64,000 nucleotides of DNA. Origin: Latrodectus hesperus (taxonomy: Eukaryota; Arthropoda; Arachnida; Araneae; Theridiidae). Below the pieces are notes generated by a model that saw only the letters and a program-made list of their open reading frames with translations, was not told the DNA's origin and did not search any database. Position numbers and translations under genes: made by a program. Of this stretch, positions 12,101 to 60,465 are shown piece after piece; the first letter of the stretch is position 1; each line of letters starts with the position of its first letter. Where the stretch lies: positions 62,001 to 126,000 of the forward strand of contig JAJQOW010000227.1 in NCBI GenBank assembly GCA_037975125.1, read 5' to 3'.

Positions 12101-13362
12101 AGAATGCGCATGAAATAAATACATTTTCAAGTTTTAATATACAAAATGAAAAAATTGGAATTGGACATTCCTGTTTCTTTAACTTTGCTTTAATACATAG
12201 AGTATTTGAAAAATATATAAGTATTAGTATTAGAAAAATAAATAATTAGCATTGCCATAAAATAAAATTATTTAAACTCAAAGTTTTGATCTAAAATTTT
12301 AAAACATTTTATTTTATTGTAAAATTTCCTAATAAAGAATATTTGTTATTATTTATCCCTTCACAATAAATTTTAATTTAATAAGTGATATGTTATCAGA
12401 TTTGCTTTGAAACCAAGCAGGCTAATTTTGTGCAAAATGTTTCAATTTTAAGCCCTTTATTCTCCAAATTTATTCCTTCTCCCAGGTATATATTCTTATT
12501 ATATTGAATTTAAAAATTCTTACTTATAAAAAATACTATAATCTGAAGCATTACAGTGTCAACATTATATTTCATAATGATATTTAATCTGAAGATGAAG
12601 CTTTATGTGATTGAATTAGTTCTTAATATGTCAGTTTTAGTTAATCCAAACTATGGAATTTAAGAAATAATTAATTTACACTAATTTAATATTCTTTCTT
12701 ATTTTTCTAAAATAAAAACTACTTTGTTGATAATGGATATTTCAGAACATATCTACACATATCTACGTACTGCGTTGGATTAATTTTTGGTTAAGTCTTA
12801 GCTATTAAAGGAAGAATATGAGTATCTTTGGCAATAAAATTTAATCATAATTTTCATACATTGACATATAACTATAAAGTTTTCAGCTCAATGTAAAAGA
12901 ACCTTTTGTAATTGTATATGTGATAACATTAAATAGGTAAATATCAATGAATAATATATTGAAATTTTATTTTTACTAATTAACTTATATTTTGAATTAA
13001 TTATTTGTCACTTTTTTATAATAAAAAGAATGATACCTAAGTTATTGAAATATTTTTCCCTGTTCCTTTCAAGAAATTTTAGCATTCATATTTCAGTTTT
13101 ATAGCTTGAAAATTCATCAAACAAAATAAATTACATGAGAATTTTCTTAGATTTTTAAAGTTAAAGTATTTATTTTAAAATTATTATTTGCTTCTTTTTT
13201 ACAACTTGTTCAAAGTGAAAATAAAATTTTAGTTGAAGTAGTCTTGATTGCATAATTTACAAACGCTGTCAAAATTTTAAGTCAATGTAGCTGTTATATT
13301 GCATTTTCTTATTCTCTAGCTTTCATCACTAGGTATTTTTCTTTCACAGTTCTTGAAGATAA

Positions 13363-13363
<1 letters not shown>
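9128..13363. other. Long AT-rich stretch with no recognised feature
   Basis: About 4.2 kb without supported genes. Open frames such as 9542-9793 and 10414-10605 have AT-driven composition and no motif. A patch at 10900-11080 is less AT-rich (near CTCGTAATTT and CCCGCAAATCC) and could be an old repeat. No RNA gene seen. Confidence 0.5.

Positions 13364-13458
<95 letters not shown>
13364..13458. repeat. (TA)n microsatellite with one ACA interruption
   Basis: TA array interrupted once near 13400 and grading on the right into degenerate A/T sequence up to about 13620. Confidence 0.97.
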
Positions 13459-13460
<2 letters not shown>

Positions 13461-14039
13461 AATATATAATATTAAATATATAATATTAAATATATATTTA
13501 TTATATAATAAAATTAATATAAATATAGAAAATGATTAAATATAAAAATTATAATTAATAAAAAGTAAAAATAAAATAAATATAATAATATATATAAATA
13601 ATAAAAAATTATAAAATGAGTTTTATAAAATTGTAAAATTTATTTAAGGAAACATAATGTTTATGATGTGTTAAACATTAGCATGATATGTGTATAGAAA
13701 GCTGCTCATGCTTTCTGCATCTTATCGGAACATGCTTTTGATCATTCATCACCATTCCAATCTCTTAATTAAATAGATGTGCGAAATTTGAAAAATCCTT
13801 TATCACGACATCAAAATTCATACTGAAGATCCTAAAAAATAGATAAAATTTGAATTTTAATTGAATAAAAATTTACAAATGATTAAGATTATTTCTACAT
13901 GCAGCATTAGGGGTTGGAAGCTAAGGAGTTTTTCGGGTTTTTTTTCCCTGTACACCCCTGAATACTATACACTATATTATAATTATTGTTTGCTTTTTTA
14001 TATTATTACTTATCAATTCAACTCCTGTCTAACAAGGGT
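13459..14039. other. AT-rich flank, no recognised feature
   Basis: Low-complexity A/T sequence to about 13620, then ordinary AT-rich DNA. No gene recognised; the 13861-14049 frame has no domain. Confidence 0.5.
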
Positions 14040-14600
14040 GCTGTTGTAGATGAGACTAGCCTGGTTATTTTAAATCTATACTTGATAGACTTTCACCCAG
14101 TAGTACCATACATTTTCAGTGGATTCCTTCACATGTTGTGGTTGATGGGAATGTAAAAGCTAATTTCTTAGCAGAATCCGCTGATTAGAAGGATGTCAGT
14201 CGTTATAAGAAGCTCACCTTCTGTACAATTCCTACCCTGGTTAAAACAAAATTGAATAAGCCTTTGAAAACCCATCCCAACCACTCTTGATATTTTGCAA
14301 TATATCAGGAGGCATCTTTCCACCTGCTTTCCACAAACTGCTGTTTCGCACTTCTTAAATAGCCGCAGAAAAGCCCTCATTTTTAAGCAGGGTCAAAATA
14401 TATACCCAGAGTGCCATTGGTATACAGCTAAACAGCTTCCGCTGCTCATATTTTGGTGTGTCTAAATTTTTAAAGACGAAGCTCTGCGGGACACTTTTTT
14501 ACTCTTTTTAGATACCTTCGAATTCGTGGGAATTGTCTAACTCTGTTAGATAATCCCGAGATTAGCAACAACTGTAACCATAGAGCACTACTATGTATTT
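14040..14600 (+). mobile_element. LINE 3' fragment with RNase H tail
   Basis: Reads HFQWIPSHVVVDGNVKANFL (about 14111-14170), the last RNase H motif of a LINE, followed by about 250 bases that decay and then a cysteine/histidine block around 14410-14460 (TASAAHILVCLNF). It ends at GAGATTAGCAACAACTG (about 14570). A closely similar 3' end occurs at 35390-35420, so both come from one family whose 3' terminus is AACAAC-rich. Truncated at the 5' side and full of stops. Confidence 0.7.
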
Positions 14601-15759
14601 ATGTGATCTGTGTATTCAACAATATCACTGTTTTTCATAATTTTCTAGTTTAATTACAAAATTTTAAAGATCAGACAGTATATAGCTTTATATAAATGTA
14701 ATTGATATTAAATATTATAATGAAAAATGTCTGTTATTTATCTTATCTATATTTAAGTAAGCTTATTTTTTTCTATTTGTTACTCTAAAATCAATTTTTG
14801 CACACGGAATCTAATTGAACAATGTGTCTTCATCTTATTGTGAATATCAAATTGCTATAAATATCTAAGCTTTAAGTGCGGAATACAAACGAATTACTGA
14901 ACTAGTAAAAATAAAACTTCAATTAGTACAATTCTAGCCAATAATCCAAACGAAATACTGGCTAGAACTCTAATAATTTAAGTTTTATTTTAGACACATT
15001 TCAATTAACGAAATGATAAAATTTAATTCTGTGCACTGAAATAATTTACAAATTTCTTGCATTTTCAATAATATTATTTATTATTTCGAAGTCTTATTAT
15101 ATATTATTTCGAAGTCTGCTTGCTTATGTAACAATTTTATGTATAAAATAACTGTGACAGCTAACTTACATTTCAGCTTTATGTAATTACAAAATATTGT
15201 AATTTTTCATGATTCTTAATATGTCAACTCACCTCCATTTCCAGTTGTGCGTGTTAAAGTTATCCACTCTAATGCCAGAGACCACAAAATTTTGCTGGTG
15301 CATTCGTAAAGATTAGATACCAGCATATTGAGAACATGTTGAAATTGTACTATAGTAAAAGTAATCTTGTATTTCGAAAAAGCAAATAATTTGGAATATA
15401 ATAATTGCCATAATACAATTATTGCCAATTCTTGTATCAAATAATTCAATATTTCCAACCATAACTGCTCAGTGTATAATATCACATGTGTTCAATAATT
15501 ATTTCATTAATTAATAAAAATACAAATATGTAAATATTACTTTCATAAAATCATATCTCTAAGTATCTAATTATAATGTATTGTGTTATTGATAAAGACA
15601 AATATTTTTATAACACAAAAGTAGTATTTGTATATGAGAAAAAAATCTCATTATTGTTTCTACACTATGGATTATATTGCATAAAAGCATTTCTAGAAGA
15701 TATTGTTATGAAATTTATTCCTGAACAGAAAATTGTAAGCACTTTCCGTTGGTTAGTTG
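14601..15759. other. AT-rich sequence with no recognised feature
   Basis: No supported gene. The repeated phrase TATTATTTCGAAGTCT at about 15073-15117 is a short local duplication. Open frames here lack motifs. Confidence 0.5.
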
Positions 15760-16050
15760 GTTGATGCTATGTTCATTTGAAATCAAGTCAAATTACTCCT
15801 TGCGCCAAAATCACGGCATTGGCAATGTGTACAATTTTCTCATTATAGAGATTTTCCTGAAAGGAGAATTCCTCAAAGGTTAGTAAACTTCTTACGATAG
15901 ACGTACAGTTAAAAATGGGTTCCCGGGTGACTTCCTCATCAGAGCATTTCCAACGTGATTTGTAAGTTCTGGTACCGTCTGTATTTATAGTCATTCCACA
16001 GAAACGTTTATTTCTAAGTTTGGAAATAGTTCTGGAAAAGATTCTGTTTC
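15760..16050 (-). mobile_element. LINE 3' fragment, C-terminal zinc finger
   Basis: On the minus strand, RTISKLRNKRF, then GMTINTDGTRTYKSRWKC and SDEEVTREPIFNC, then a conserved tail ending ANAVILAQGVI and a stop at 15788. This is the post-RNase H finger of the same LINE family as fragment B at 6720-6986, with the first Cys and the His of the finger changed. Only the 3' end of the element remains. Confidence 0.65.
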
Positions 16051-18170
16051 CATGTTGATAACATATAAAAGTGATATTCCATTTTGATGTGTTTTTCTTT
16101 TAGTTTGTATCTGGCTATTGCATTAAGCATTTTTAACATTATAATGATAAATTATTTCTGAGCAATAAGTATAACAAACTGCTTAAATTCAAAATGCAGG
16201 AAACTAAAGTCCTAAATTCATACTTTAATATTTGATATATAATAAGCTTTAGTTAAAATATTATTTAAACCACATATTTTGTATTCTTAGAGACACATAG
16301 TAAACTTTATTAAGATATTTTACAGTGAAAACTTCCTTAAAATGAAGATAATTTTCACAAATAAATAAAAAAAATGTTTTGCAGTTTTACAAAAAAAGGA
16401 AATATTTAAAAATGAAAATATTTTTGCCTTAATTCACCCATTTCAGATAATATTGACCAATGACTTTTCTTTAATTGGAAAAATTAACGCTGAGAACTTA
16501 TTAATTAGGCCTACCTAAGCACTCCTACGATGTGCTTCTCATGTGATTGACTGGTGATGCAACATTAGCCTATTTTTTTTTCTTGGAGCAAACTTATATG
16601 AAAAGTGTATCTCAATCTCAAATGCATAATCTGGCTCAGTCGGAAATACCAGGTATTAATCAATGTTGCAGAATTACGTTATTCCTAAATTGCAATCATG
16701 AATGTTTATTAGTCTGGTTGTAAGCTATGACAATGCCCATTTTGCTCAATGAGTTCGACCAATGGTTCGGCACCTTTTCAGTAATAGAATTACTTCTCAT
16801 AACTTTACAATTTAATGGAAACTGCGATCCACTTATCTCCTAATGTCAGATTTCTGGTTCCGGATTCACCTAAGATTTAGCTGGCATGCCTAGTCTACTA
16901 GGTGTGTCAGCATTGAAATCTATTGAAAGATGTTGAATTTTTTGGTTTATTTTCATTTGATCATTTGATCATTTATTGAAAGATGATATAAGAAATAAAG
17001 CAATGCAATTTCATGCTGTTATATTAGATTCAGAATTGTCATCTACAATTTTTCCATGTCTTCAGTGAAGGTAATCAAGTTGAAATTTAGTAATTTAAAT
17101 GATGTATTTCCTTTACTTCATTACTGTTATATTTAATATAATTTGGAAAATTGATTTAATTCCATTAAATTATATGAGTTGTTCCATTCGTGTTATTACA
17201 ATATTAAATGATTATAAGATATTTTTATTTTATAATTTACTTTCTCTTACGAAATGTCATATTGTGTAAAAAAAGAACAACTTCATTAATTCGTCTTAAG
17301 ATTATACTATTTGTCAGACTGATTTTAATTTATTACATTACTTTAAATTATTTTGAATTTTTGTTACTTAATATTTCCTTTGTGAAAGAATTTGATTTTT
17401 GCGAAGCAATTAAATAATTTTCAATTGAATCTTCCAATTGTTTTCAAATTAGAATACTTAAATAAAAAATTTTATGAATCTTATGAGGGAACATTTTGTG
17501 ACAATATTATATCATTAAGTTATATAACAAAATACTTTACATTTAAATCAATAGAAAAAATGGATTTAAAAAGCTCTACCAAGATTCTTAAAGCCTTGTT
17601 TAATGTTTATTGCATAAATAATTTAAAATTAAAAAATATCAACTTATTTCATAGCATCTCTATTGCTTCTTTACTAATTTGATGAGAATTTTATCTATAT
17701 GTGATATAAGTCATTTTTTTGCAATGACTATAAGCCATATTTTTTATCCTTTTAACAACGTCTGTAGATATCACTTATTAATTCAGCTGCTTATAATCTT
17801 CGATATCTTAAGAAAGAACTCACAATTTTTTTAGAATAACAAAATAACACTATACGCAGGTCACCGAATTTTATCTGTATATTATATAGATAACTTTCAA
17901 ACTTTTATCTTACAAATCAGTATATTCCTAATAATCCAACACCTGTTTCAACACAGTCTAATTCTTCTTCAAATAATGACCTATAATATTCTAATATATT
18001 AATGATCATGGGATTTTTTTATAAAAAGAAAAGTTTTGGTTTTCTCTTTCTTCTAATGAAGCTAATAAAAATAATTTCTGTTATTTTCAGGTAATATTAT
18101 ATCTCTTTAATTTCTCGTTTAACTTTATATATCGGATATCTTAGTTTAGATATTTTTACGTAGTCTAAAA
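16051..18170. other. AT-rich sequence with no recognised feature
   Basis: A less AT-rich patch at 16500-16930 contains a short palindrome CCTAGTCTACTAGG (about 16890) but no identifiable element. The 96-codon frame at 17392-17682 has typical A/T-rich composition and no motif that I can recognise. Confidence 0.5.
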
Positions 18171-18649
18171 CAGTGGTCGGCAAGCATCGACATGCAAGAT
18201 GCATGCGGCGTCTTTGGTAACTCGATTACGGCTTTTCTCAAAAATGTTTAGTTCAGGCACGGAATATTACTTAAAATCTTGCCGTATAAGAGACGATTGA
18301 AACTTTTTGAAACACAAGGTTATTAAAAAGGGCCGCTTGTATAGAAAGCAAGAATAGCAAGCAAATAGTCTATAGCCTTGACAAATGGTGCAAACATTTT
18401 TCGAAATCATTTCTTTAAAAAGTTCGATGATCTTAATTGTGACATTGTTTGGGATTATATTTGGATTATCGTTTGAAATCATTGCCACTCAAATGACAAA
18501 TGCGTGGAGTTGTTACAGTGAAAATTTCCTTTAGTTCTTCAAAAAACATCAAATTACATTAGAAATATTGTCACGATTTAAAGAAACGAAGCGAAGAGTA
18601 TGACAGGTGCAAGAATGGGTTTTTTGCTAATATGAAATAAAATAATACT

Positions 18650-20080
18650 CATGAGATACTTACTTAAAATTGTATTATTACTCAAAAAGCATTATGTGCA
18701 CATATATTTAAAGAATTTTTAAATGATGGAATTGGTGATAAAGATTATTAATTCCATTGTAGCTAAAGTTCTTTTCCATCGCACATTTAAAAAATTTCCA
18801 ACTGAAGTAGAAAGTAAATACGTAGATCTGCTGCTGTGTTTAACAAGGCTCATTGGAATCCAGAGGAATCTTTTAAAAATATTTCGCTTCACTGTTTACT
18901 GAAATTTGAGCATTTCTGTTGCTTATGACACTCAAGACAAGACAAGCTTTCAATGCCTTGGCTATGCGAATTTATAACAATGGGGAGCGTCTGTCGTTTT
19001 AATCAGAGCACCACAAAGGTGAAAGTACGTCTTTGCTCTTTTTTTAAATTGTCTGATAGATGGCACCATACACTCAATTTTGACATCAATCTGAAGGACG
19101 AGGAAATTTTCTCCAGAACTGCACCCATAGTAACTGCTCAATGACCGACCACAGAACTTTCGATTCCACAGATTTAACGAGCACGTATACCGCATGCAGT
19201 CGGTGGATCTTTGCGAACCGAACCCCACCTTACCGGATGGAAGGCCGATGTCCTAACCTCTAGGCTACCACGGCCTTACAGCATTTCTTCTAAAGAGGAA
19301 TGTCTCTATATAGAGCTAACCAATGATTTGTATAGCTCCCGAAATTTTATTTTATGTTGGATGTTACTTCTCAAATATATCAGCTTAATTATAAATTAAA
19401 GGAAAAGGAAACACAATTTTTGCGATGTTAGAAGAAATAACTTCATTTAAAAACAAATTGTCGCTTTTTGCTGAAGATTTTGTGAGAAACATCAATTCTA
19501 TTTCCATGCCTATTAAAATGTTGTCAAGAAAGTGACTTTAATATTGACATTTGGTATTTCAAAACAACACTAATAAATATGAAGTAAGGTTTTCTTAGCA
19601 GGTTTAAAGATTTCAGAAACAGCAAAGCGACGCTAGCTTTTGTAATAAAACCACTGACTGTCACAATAAAGAAATACATTTTACCCTTTAATATTGATAT
19701 TGAGCAGCTTTCAAATTGCAGTTACTTTATTTAAAAAAGAAAGAAATATGGAGCTCAAAACCCGAGTGTCTTTGTGCCGATTTAGAGCTGTTGGAGAAAA
19801 AATAAATGTCAATTTTAAATTTACAGCCCAAGAGAGAGAAAGAGGGGTCTTCTTTAAAAGGTCTGGAAAGGGAAGATATGCTGAATTTTAATACTTGGAA
19901 TAGTATTCTTGACTCATATGATCAACTGAAAAACTAGCTTTTGCTATTCTTCCTTTATGTTGGTCCACATATTGATATGAACAATCATTTTCAAGCATGA
20001 AAAATATCATGAGTAAATTTAGAAATCAGCTTATCGATAAGAACTTGCCTCAAATAAAAGACTACATCCTACTAACATGA
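18650..20080 (+). pseudogene. hAT transposase pseudogene, interrupted by a SINE
   Basis: Segments in the order expected for the GTF2IRD2/ZBED-like hAT group: IITQKALCAHIFKEF (about 18678-18722), FHRTFKKFPTEVESKY and VDLLLCLTRL (about 18775-18850), then after the SINE, YQLNYKLKEKETQFL and EEITSFKNKLSLFAEDF (about 19378-19485), and finally FSSMKNIMSKFRNQLIDKNL (about 19991-20048), which is the C-terminal dimerisation block. Several stops and frameshifts. In active relatives the C-terminal block mediates transposase multimerisation. Identification rests on the block order plus the terminal repeats. Confidence 0.7.
18918..19279 (-). mobile_element. tRNA-derived SINE, type 1, inserted in the hAT relic
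   Basis: On the minus strand the head reads GGCCGTGGTAGCCTAGAGGT (A-box region), followed by a damaged B box (GGGGTTCGGTTCG), then a body and a 3' tail ending GTCATAAGCAAC. It is flanked by a 9-bp target duplication AGCATTTCT (18909-18917 and 19280-19288), so it inserted intact after the hAT. RNA polymerase III promoters of this type lie within the head. No protein is encoded. Confidence 0.85.
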
Positions 20081-20419
20081 CTTACCCTAACATTCCAAGA
20101 AAATTCAAGGCCAATGTTCACATTAGTATAGTATTTGCAGTGATTTTAAGGATTACCTTTTATATTATTTTACTAATGATAGCTTTAATCAAGTATTACT
20201 ATCTTTATATAAGTAAGATATTAAGTTTTATTTAATTTACTGTTAGAATAATTAAGACTTATTTAGCTCTGGCAAGCTTGAGAGTGTACTTTTAATCCGA
20301 ATTAAGTCCATAATAAAGTCTCTCATTGAAGCTTATGTTGAAAAGGGCTCTTTAAATAAATTTCCATTGTAAATATTCTAAGATTTGGTTCGTTTGAATA
20401 ACAAGGTTACCGACCACTG

Positions 20420-22555
<2,136 letters not shown>

Positions 22556-22715
22556 GTGAATGGAAAAAAACAAAGGAATTTTTCATCGCAAGCAAAATTA
22601 ATGTAATCATAGTGTAATCACACATTGCAAAAGATACTTTAAATTTAAAGAAGTGAATTTGTCGGAATGATATAGTGTTAAAAATAAAAATATTTGATTT
22701 AAATAAAGAAACATT

Positions 22716-23590
22716 TTTGTTTTAAAAACTATAAAGATAATAAATTATGGTTAACTATTTAGTTTATCATTTTTGAAAATTTGTAATTAACTAGTAATTG
22801 CTTAGTAATCACTGAAATTAAAGTTTCTTAAATTTTATTTCTATCTTCATAATTATTTTCATAATGAATTTAGTAATTCAAACGATGGAAAATATTTCAA
22901 ATTACAGAATTATGCTCTAACGCATTACTTTTCTAATTTTTATCAATGGAATTATTTTTCAGATGACTTCAATATTCAGAATTTAATATTAATAATTTAT
23001 AATCTTTATAGTTTAAAAAATATTTTATTTTAAAAACTATAAAGATTTTAAATTATGGTTAACTATTTAGTTTATCATTTCTGAAAATTTTTAATTAACT
23101 AGTAATTGACTAGTAATCACTGAAATTAATGTTTCTAAAGTTTTATGTCTGTTCATAATGAATTTAAAAAATACGCAAGCGATGAAAAATATTTCAAATT
23201 ACAGAAATATGCTCTAACACATTACTTTTCTAATTTTTATCAATGGAATTATTTTTCAGATGACTTCAATATTCAGAATTTAATATTAATAATTTATAAT
23301 CTTTATAGTTTTTAAAATATTTTATTTTAAAAACTATGAAGATTTTAAATTATGGTTAACTATTTAGTTTATCATTTCTGAAAATTTTTAATTAACTAGT
23401 AATTGACTAGTAATCACTGAAATTAATGTTTCTAAAGTTTTATTTCTGTTCATAATGAATTTAGAAAATACGCAAGCGATGAAAAATATTTCAAATTACA
23501 TAATTATGCTCTAACACATTACTTTTCTAATTTTTATACAATGGAAATATTTTTCAGATGACTTCAAAATTCATAATTTAATCACTTAGC
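22716..23590. repeat. Three tandem copies of an approximately 300-bp unit with foldback ends
   Basis: Copies start near 22717, 23024 and 23321 (spacing about 308 and 297). Each begins with AAAACTATAAAGAT...AAATTATGGTTAAC and the first two end with the complement ATAATTTATAATCTTTATAG, so each full unit has its own inverted ends. Shared inner markers include CTAGTAATTGACTAGTAATC and GCTCTAACACATTACTTTTC. The third copy lacks the terminal inverted end. No coding content. Confidence 0.85.
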
Positions 23591-24206
23591 CTATGATGTT
23601 AAACTATAACCATGTTTACTTTGATGAATTAAAATAACTATTTATAATTTTAAAATAAAATTAGTTTTGAAACATTTAAAGGATTAAAGGTTTCTTGTAA
23701 ATGTAATTAAATTAAGTTTTAAACTTTGTTGCGAATTTCATATTCCTTTTCTAAACAATAATTATTTTCAAAATTTACAATTGTTCTTTCTAAAAATGAA
23801 AATCTTGAAATTATTAAATTTGTATGTTTATGAACTTATGAAATTTGTATGAAAAGTTTATGAAATTTGTAGTCTATCCTTTATGAAAATATTTAGTTAT
23901 TTAGTGATCAATGTACTTTAGTGTTATTTACTCAAATCTGATATATGTTTTAAATTCAAATATCGTCAGCTTACTCAGATTTAAAATGCTAGTAGTTTTA
24001 AATAAATCTGTTTTCCGAAAATTTTTTATTGTGATATTAATTAGGACAATTCTAGGGTGTACATATTTTTAATAATAAGTTTATCAAATATATTATACTT
24101 CAGCTAAGAAAATCGTTTATGCGCATTCTTGACAAAACAGTAAAAATATCGAAATGCACATATTTTAAGTGTTAGTGCCATGTTTAAGTAACATTAATTA
24201 CTTTAG
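23591..24206. other. AT-rich upstream region of the nrf-6-like gene
   Basis: No supported feature. This lies between the tandem repeats and the candidate promoter. Confidence 0.4.
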
Positions 24207-24345
24207 TGACGTCATGGGAGAGCTTTCTTCCAATAGCAACTTAGAAGAACAATTTCAAAGCTATGATTGGTAGATAATATCTCTCAAGATAAAATTATCG
24301 TAAGTAAATTTGGTGGTTAATACAAATGCTTAAAAACCAGTTGAG
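24207..24345 (+). promoter_or_regulatory. Candidate promoter of the nrf-6-like gene
   Basis: About 400-540 bases before the start codon are a perfect CRE-like palindrome TGACGTCA (24207-24214), a CCAAT box (24230-24234), an inverted CCAAT (24266-24270) and a TATA-like TTAAAAA (24330-24336). The grouping and order fit a polymerase II promoter, with transcription starting near 24360. No transcript evidence is available, and chance occurrence of each short motif is likely on its own. Confidence 0.3.
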
Positions 24346-24747
24346 CACACAATACGGAACATTTTTTTGTTCTTTTGATTTTCTTACGTTCTTATGAAAT
24401 ATATTTTTCTGTACACTTTAGTAGTTAAAATTTGTTATCACGAATGAAAACAATCTTTCATATTTATTTAAAATGTTCCATCTTTTTTTTCTGAAGCAAG
24501 ATCATCATTTTTAATAAAATAATTTTATTTTCTTAAAATTTTCTTTCGAATCAAAAGATAATTTTATTTTTTCATTCAAAAATTCTGAGAGTTAGAGGAA
24601 TTTTAAAAACTAATTCTTCAGAAATTTGTCGACATTAGTGGCGGAATTGTGTTTTGCTTGGAGAAATATAATTCAATTTTTGTTTTTGATTTGCAAAACT
24701 GAAATAATAAACTTAGATTTTGACTAACTTTTTCTGCCAAGATTGAA

Positions 24748-59475
<34,728 letters not shown>

Positions 59476-60190
59476 GTTAGTATAATTGTCATTTTCATAT
59501 ATCTGTATCATATATTTTATTTTGATTTGAATTTATAATATCCAAGCAAATATGGCTAGATAGAGTTTTATTTTATACAAAAGAAAATTACAATTCTGTG
59601 AAACTTCTTTAGTATTATCATTTTCAAATTTATTTTTTGTTTTAAGTTTCGCATAAGATTATGATCGTTTAAAAGCTTTTTATTGTTTAAATTAAATGTG
59701 GTTAAAATATTTCATATTTTTCAGGTACATAAAATATAAAGGGATATATACAATTTATTTGCATAATTAATAGAAAATACTTCAAATATTCATTATATTT
59801 TAATTACTATTTCACATAGTTATAAATTTATATTAAATGAATAATTACAAACATATAAGTATTAAACAACATTTTTAGGGAGAATTATTTGCAAAAATGT
59901 CGAACGTAACGTAATTGGTGGAGAATGTCCATGATTTGACGTTTTATGCCCAAATTCAATCCTAACACGCCTTATGGATAACAATCAAAACCATAAATCC
60001 ATAGGAATGATGCGGGGGGGGGATCTGACATATGAGGACACTGCAAAGTTAAGGGAAAAGAGTCCGTCACCAAAGTGTTACTGTAGCATTTGTCGGACAC
60101 ATGGGTGACGTATGTTGGAGCCCTGCCTTACATAGATAAGAAATCATTAATAACATTTCGTATATGCAATTCAAGAATAGTGTAGTTCTG
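59476..60190. other. Intron 7 sequence; no next exon recognised
   Basis: Scanned for an acceptor in phase 2 followed by sequence encoding G-x-L, the expected continuation; candidates (for example AG at 59724-59725) hit stops within a few codons. A less AT-rich patch at 59880-60130, with a G10 run near 60012-60021, is unexplained. Confidence 0.45.
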
Positions 60191-60465
60191 CAACAATAAC
60201 TCTTGGGATCACCGTCGCTTAGTGGTTGGACACCTCTTTTCGGAGCGAAAGGATTGGGGCACTATTGAACAAAGAGGGATGAATGTTGAGTTTCAGTCTC
60301 ACCATGCACATCTTTCGAGACAAGTGCCTGGGTTTTCCCATGTTGTTTGCCCTGTGGCATGTAAATACTTACCCATACATATGAAAAGTCCTCCACGAAA
60401 GTAGTTATGCGTAGGATGTTAAAATGTTTCACAACAATCTTAGACCGCCATGCAGTCCACAAAGT
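60191..60465 (+). mobile_element. Possible tRNA-related SINE-like repeat
   Basis: GGATCACCGTCGCTTAGTGG then TTGGACACC (about 60209-60237) looks like a tRNA-type A box (GCTTAGTGGTTNG), with GCCTGGGTTTTCCCAT (about 60327) at roughly B-box position but lacking the TTCGA core. Composition is less AT-rich than its flanks up to about 60465. No target duplication was found. Confidence 0.4.

Larger units (their letters stand above)
18171..20419 (+). mobile_element. hAT-type transposon relic (GTF2IRD2-like family)
   Basis: Terminal inverted repeats CAGTGGTCGGCAA at 18171 and its complement TTACCGACCACTG ending at 20419 match hAT ends. The flanking 8 bases (GTCTAAAA and GTGTTATT) are only half alike, so the target duplication has decayed. 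Between them lie scattered hAT transposase segments on the + strand and a later SINE insertion (18918-19279). Confidence 0.75.

Noticed and set aside
17392..17682. A 96-codon + strand frame
   Set aside because: Lys/Asn/Ile/Phe-rich as expected from AT-rich DNA, no domain, no splice context.
59710..59780. Candidate acceptor TTTTTCAG at 59718-59725 as the start of exon 8
   Set aside because: In phase 2 it reaches a stop after about 15 codons and does not encode the expected G-x-L helix.
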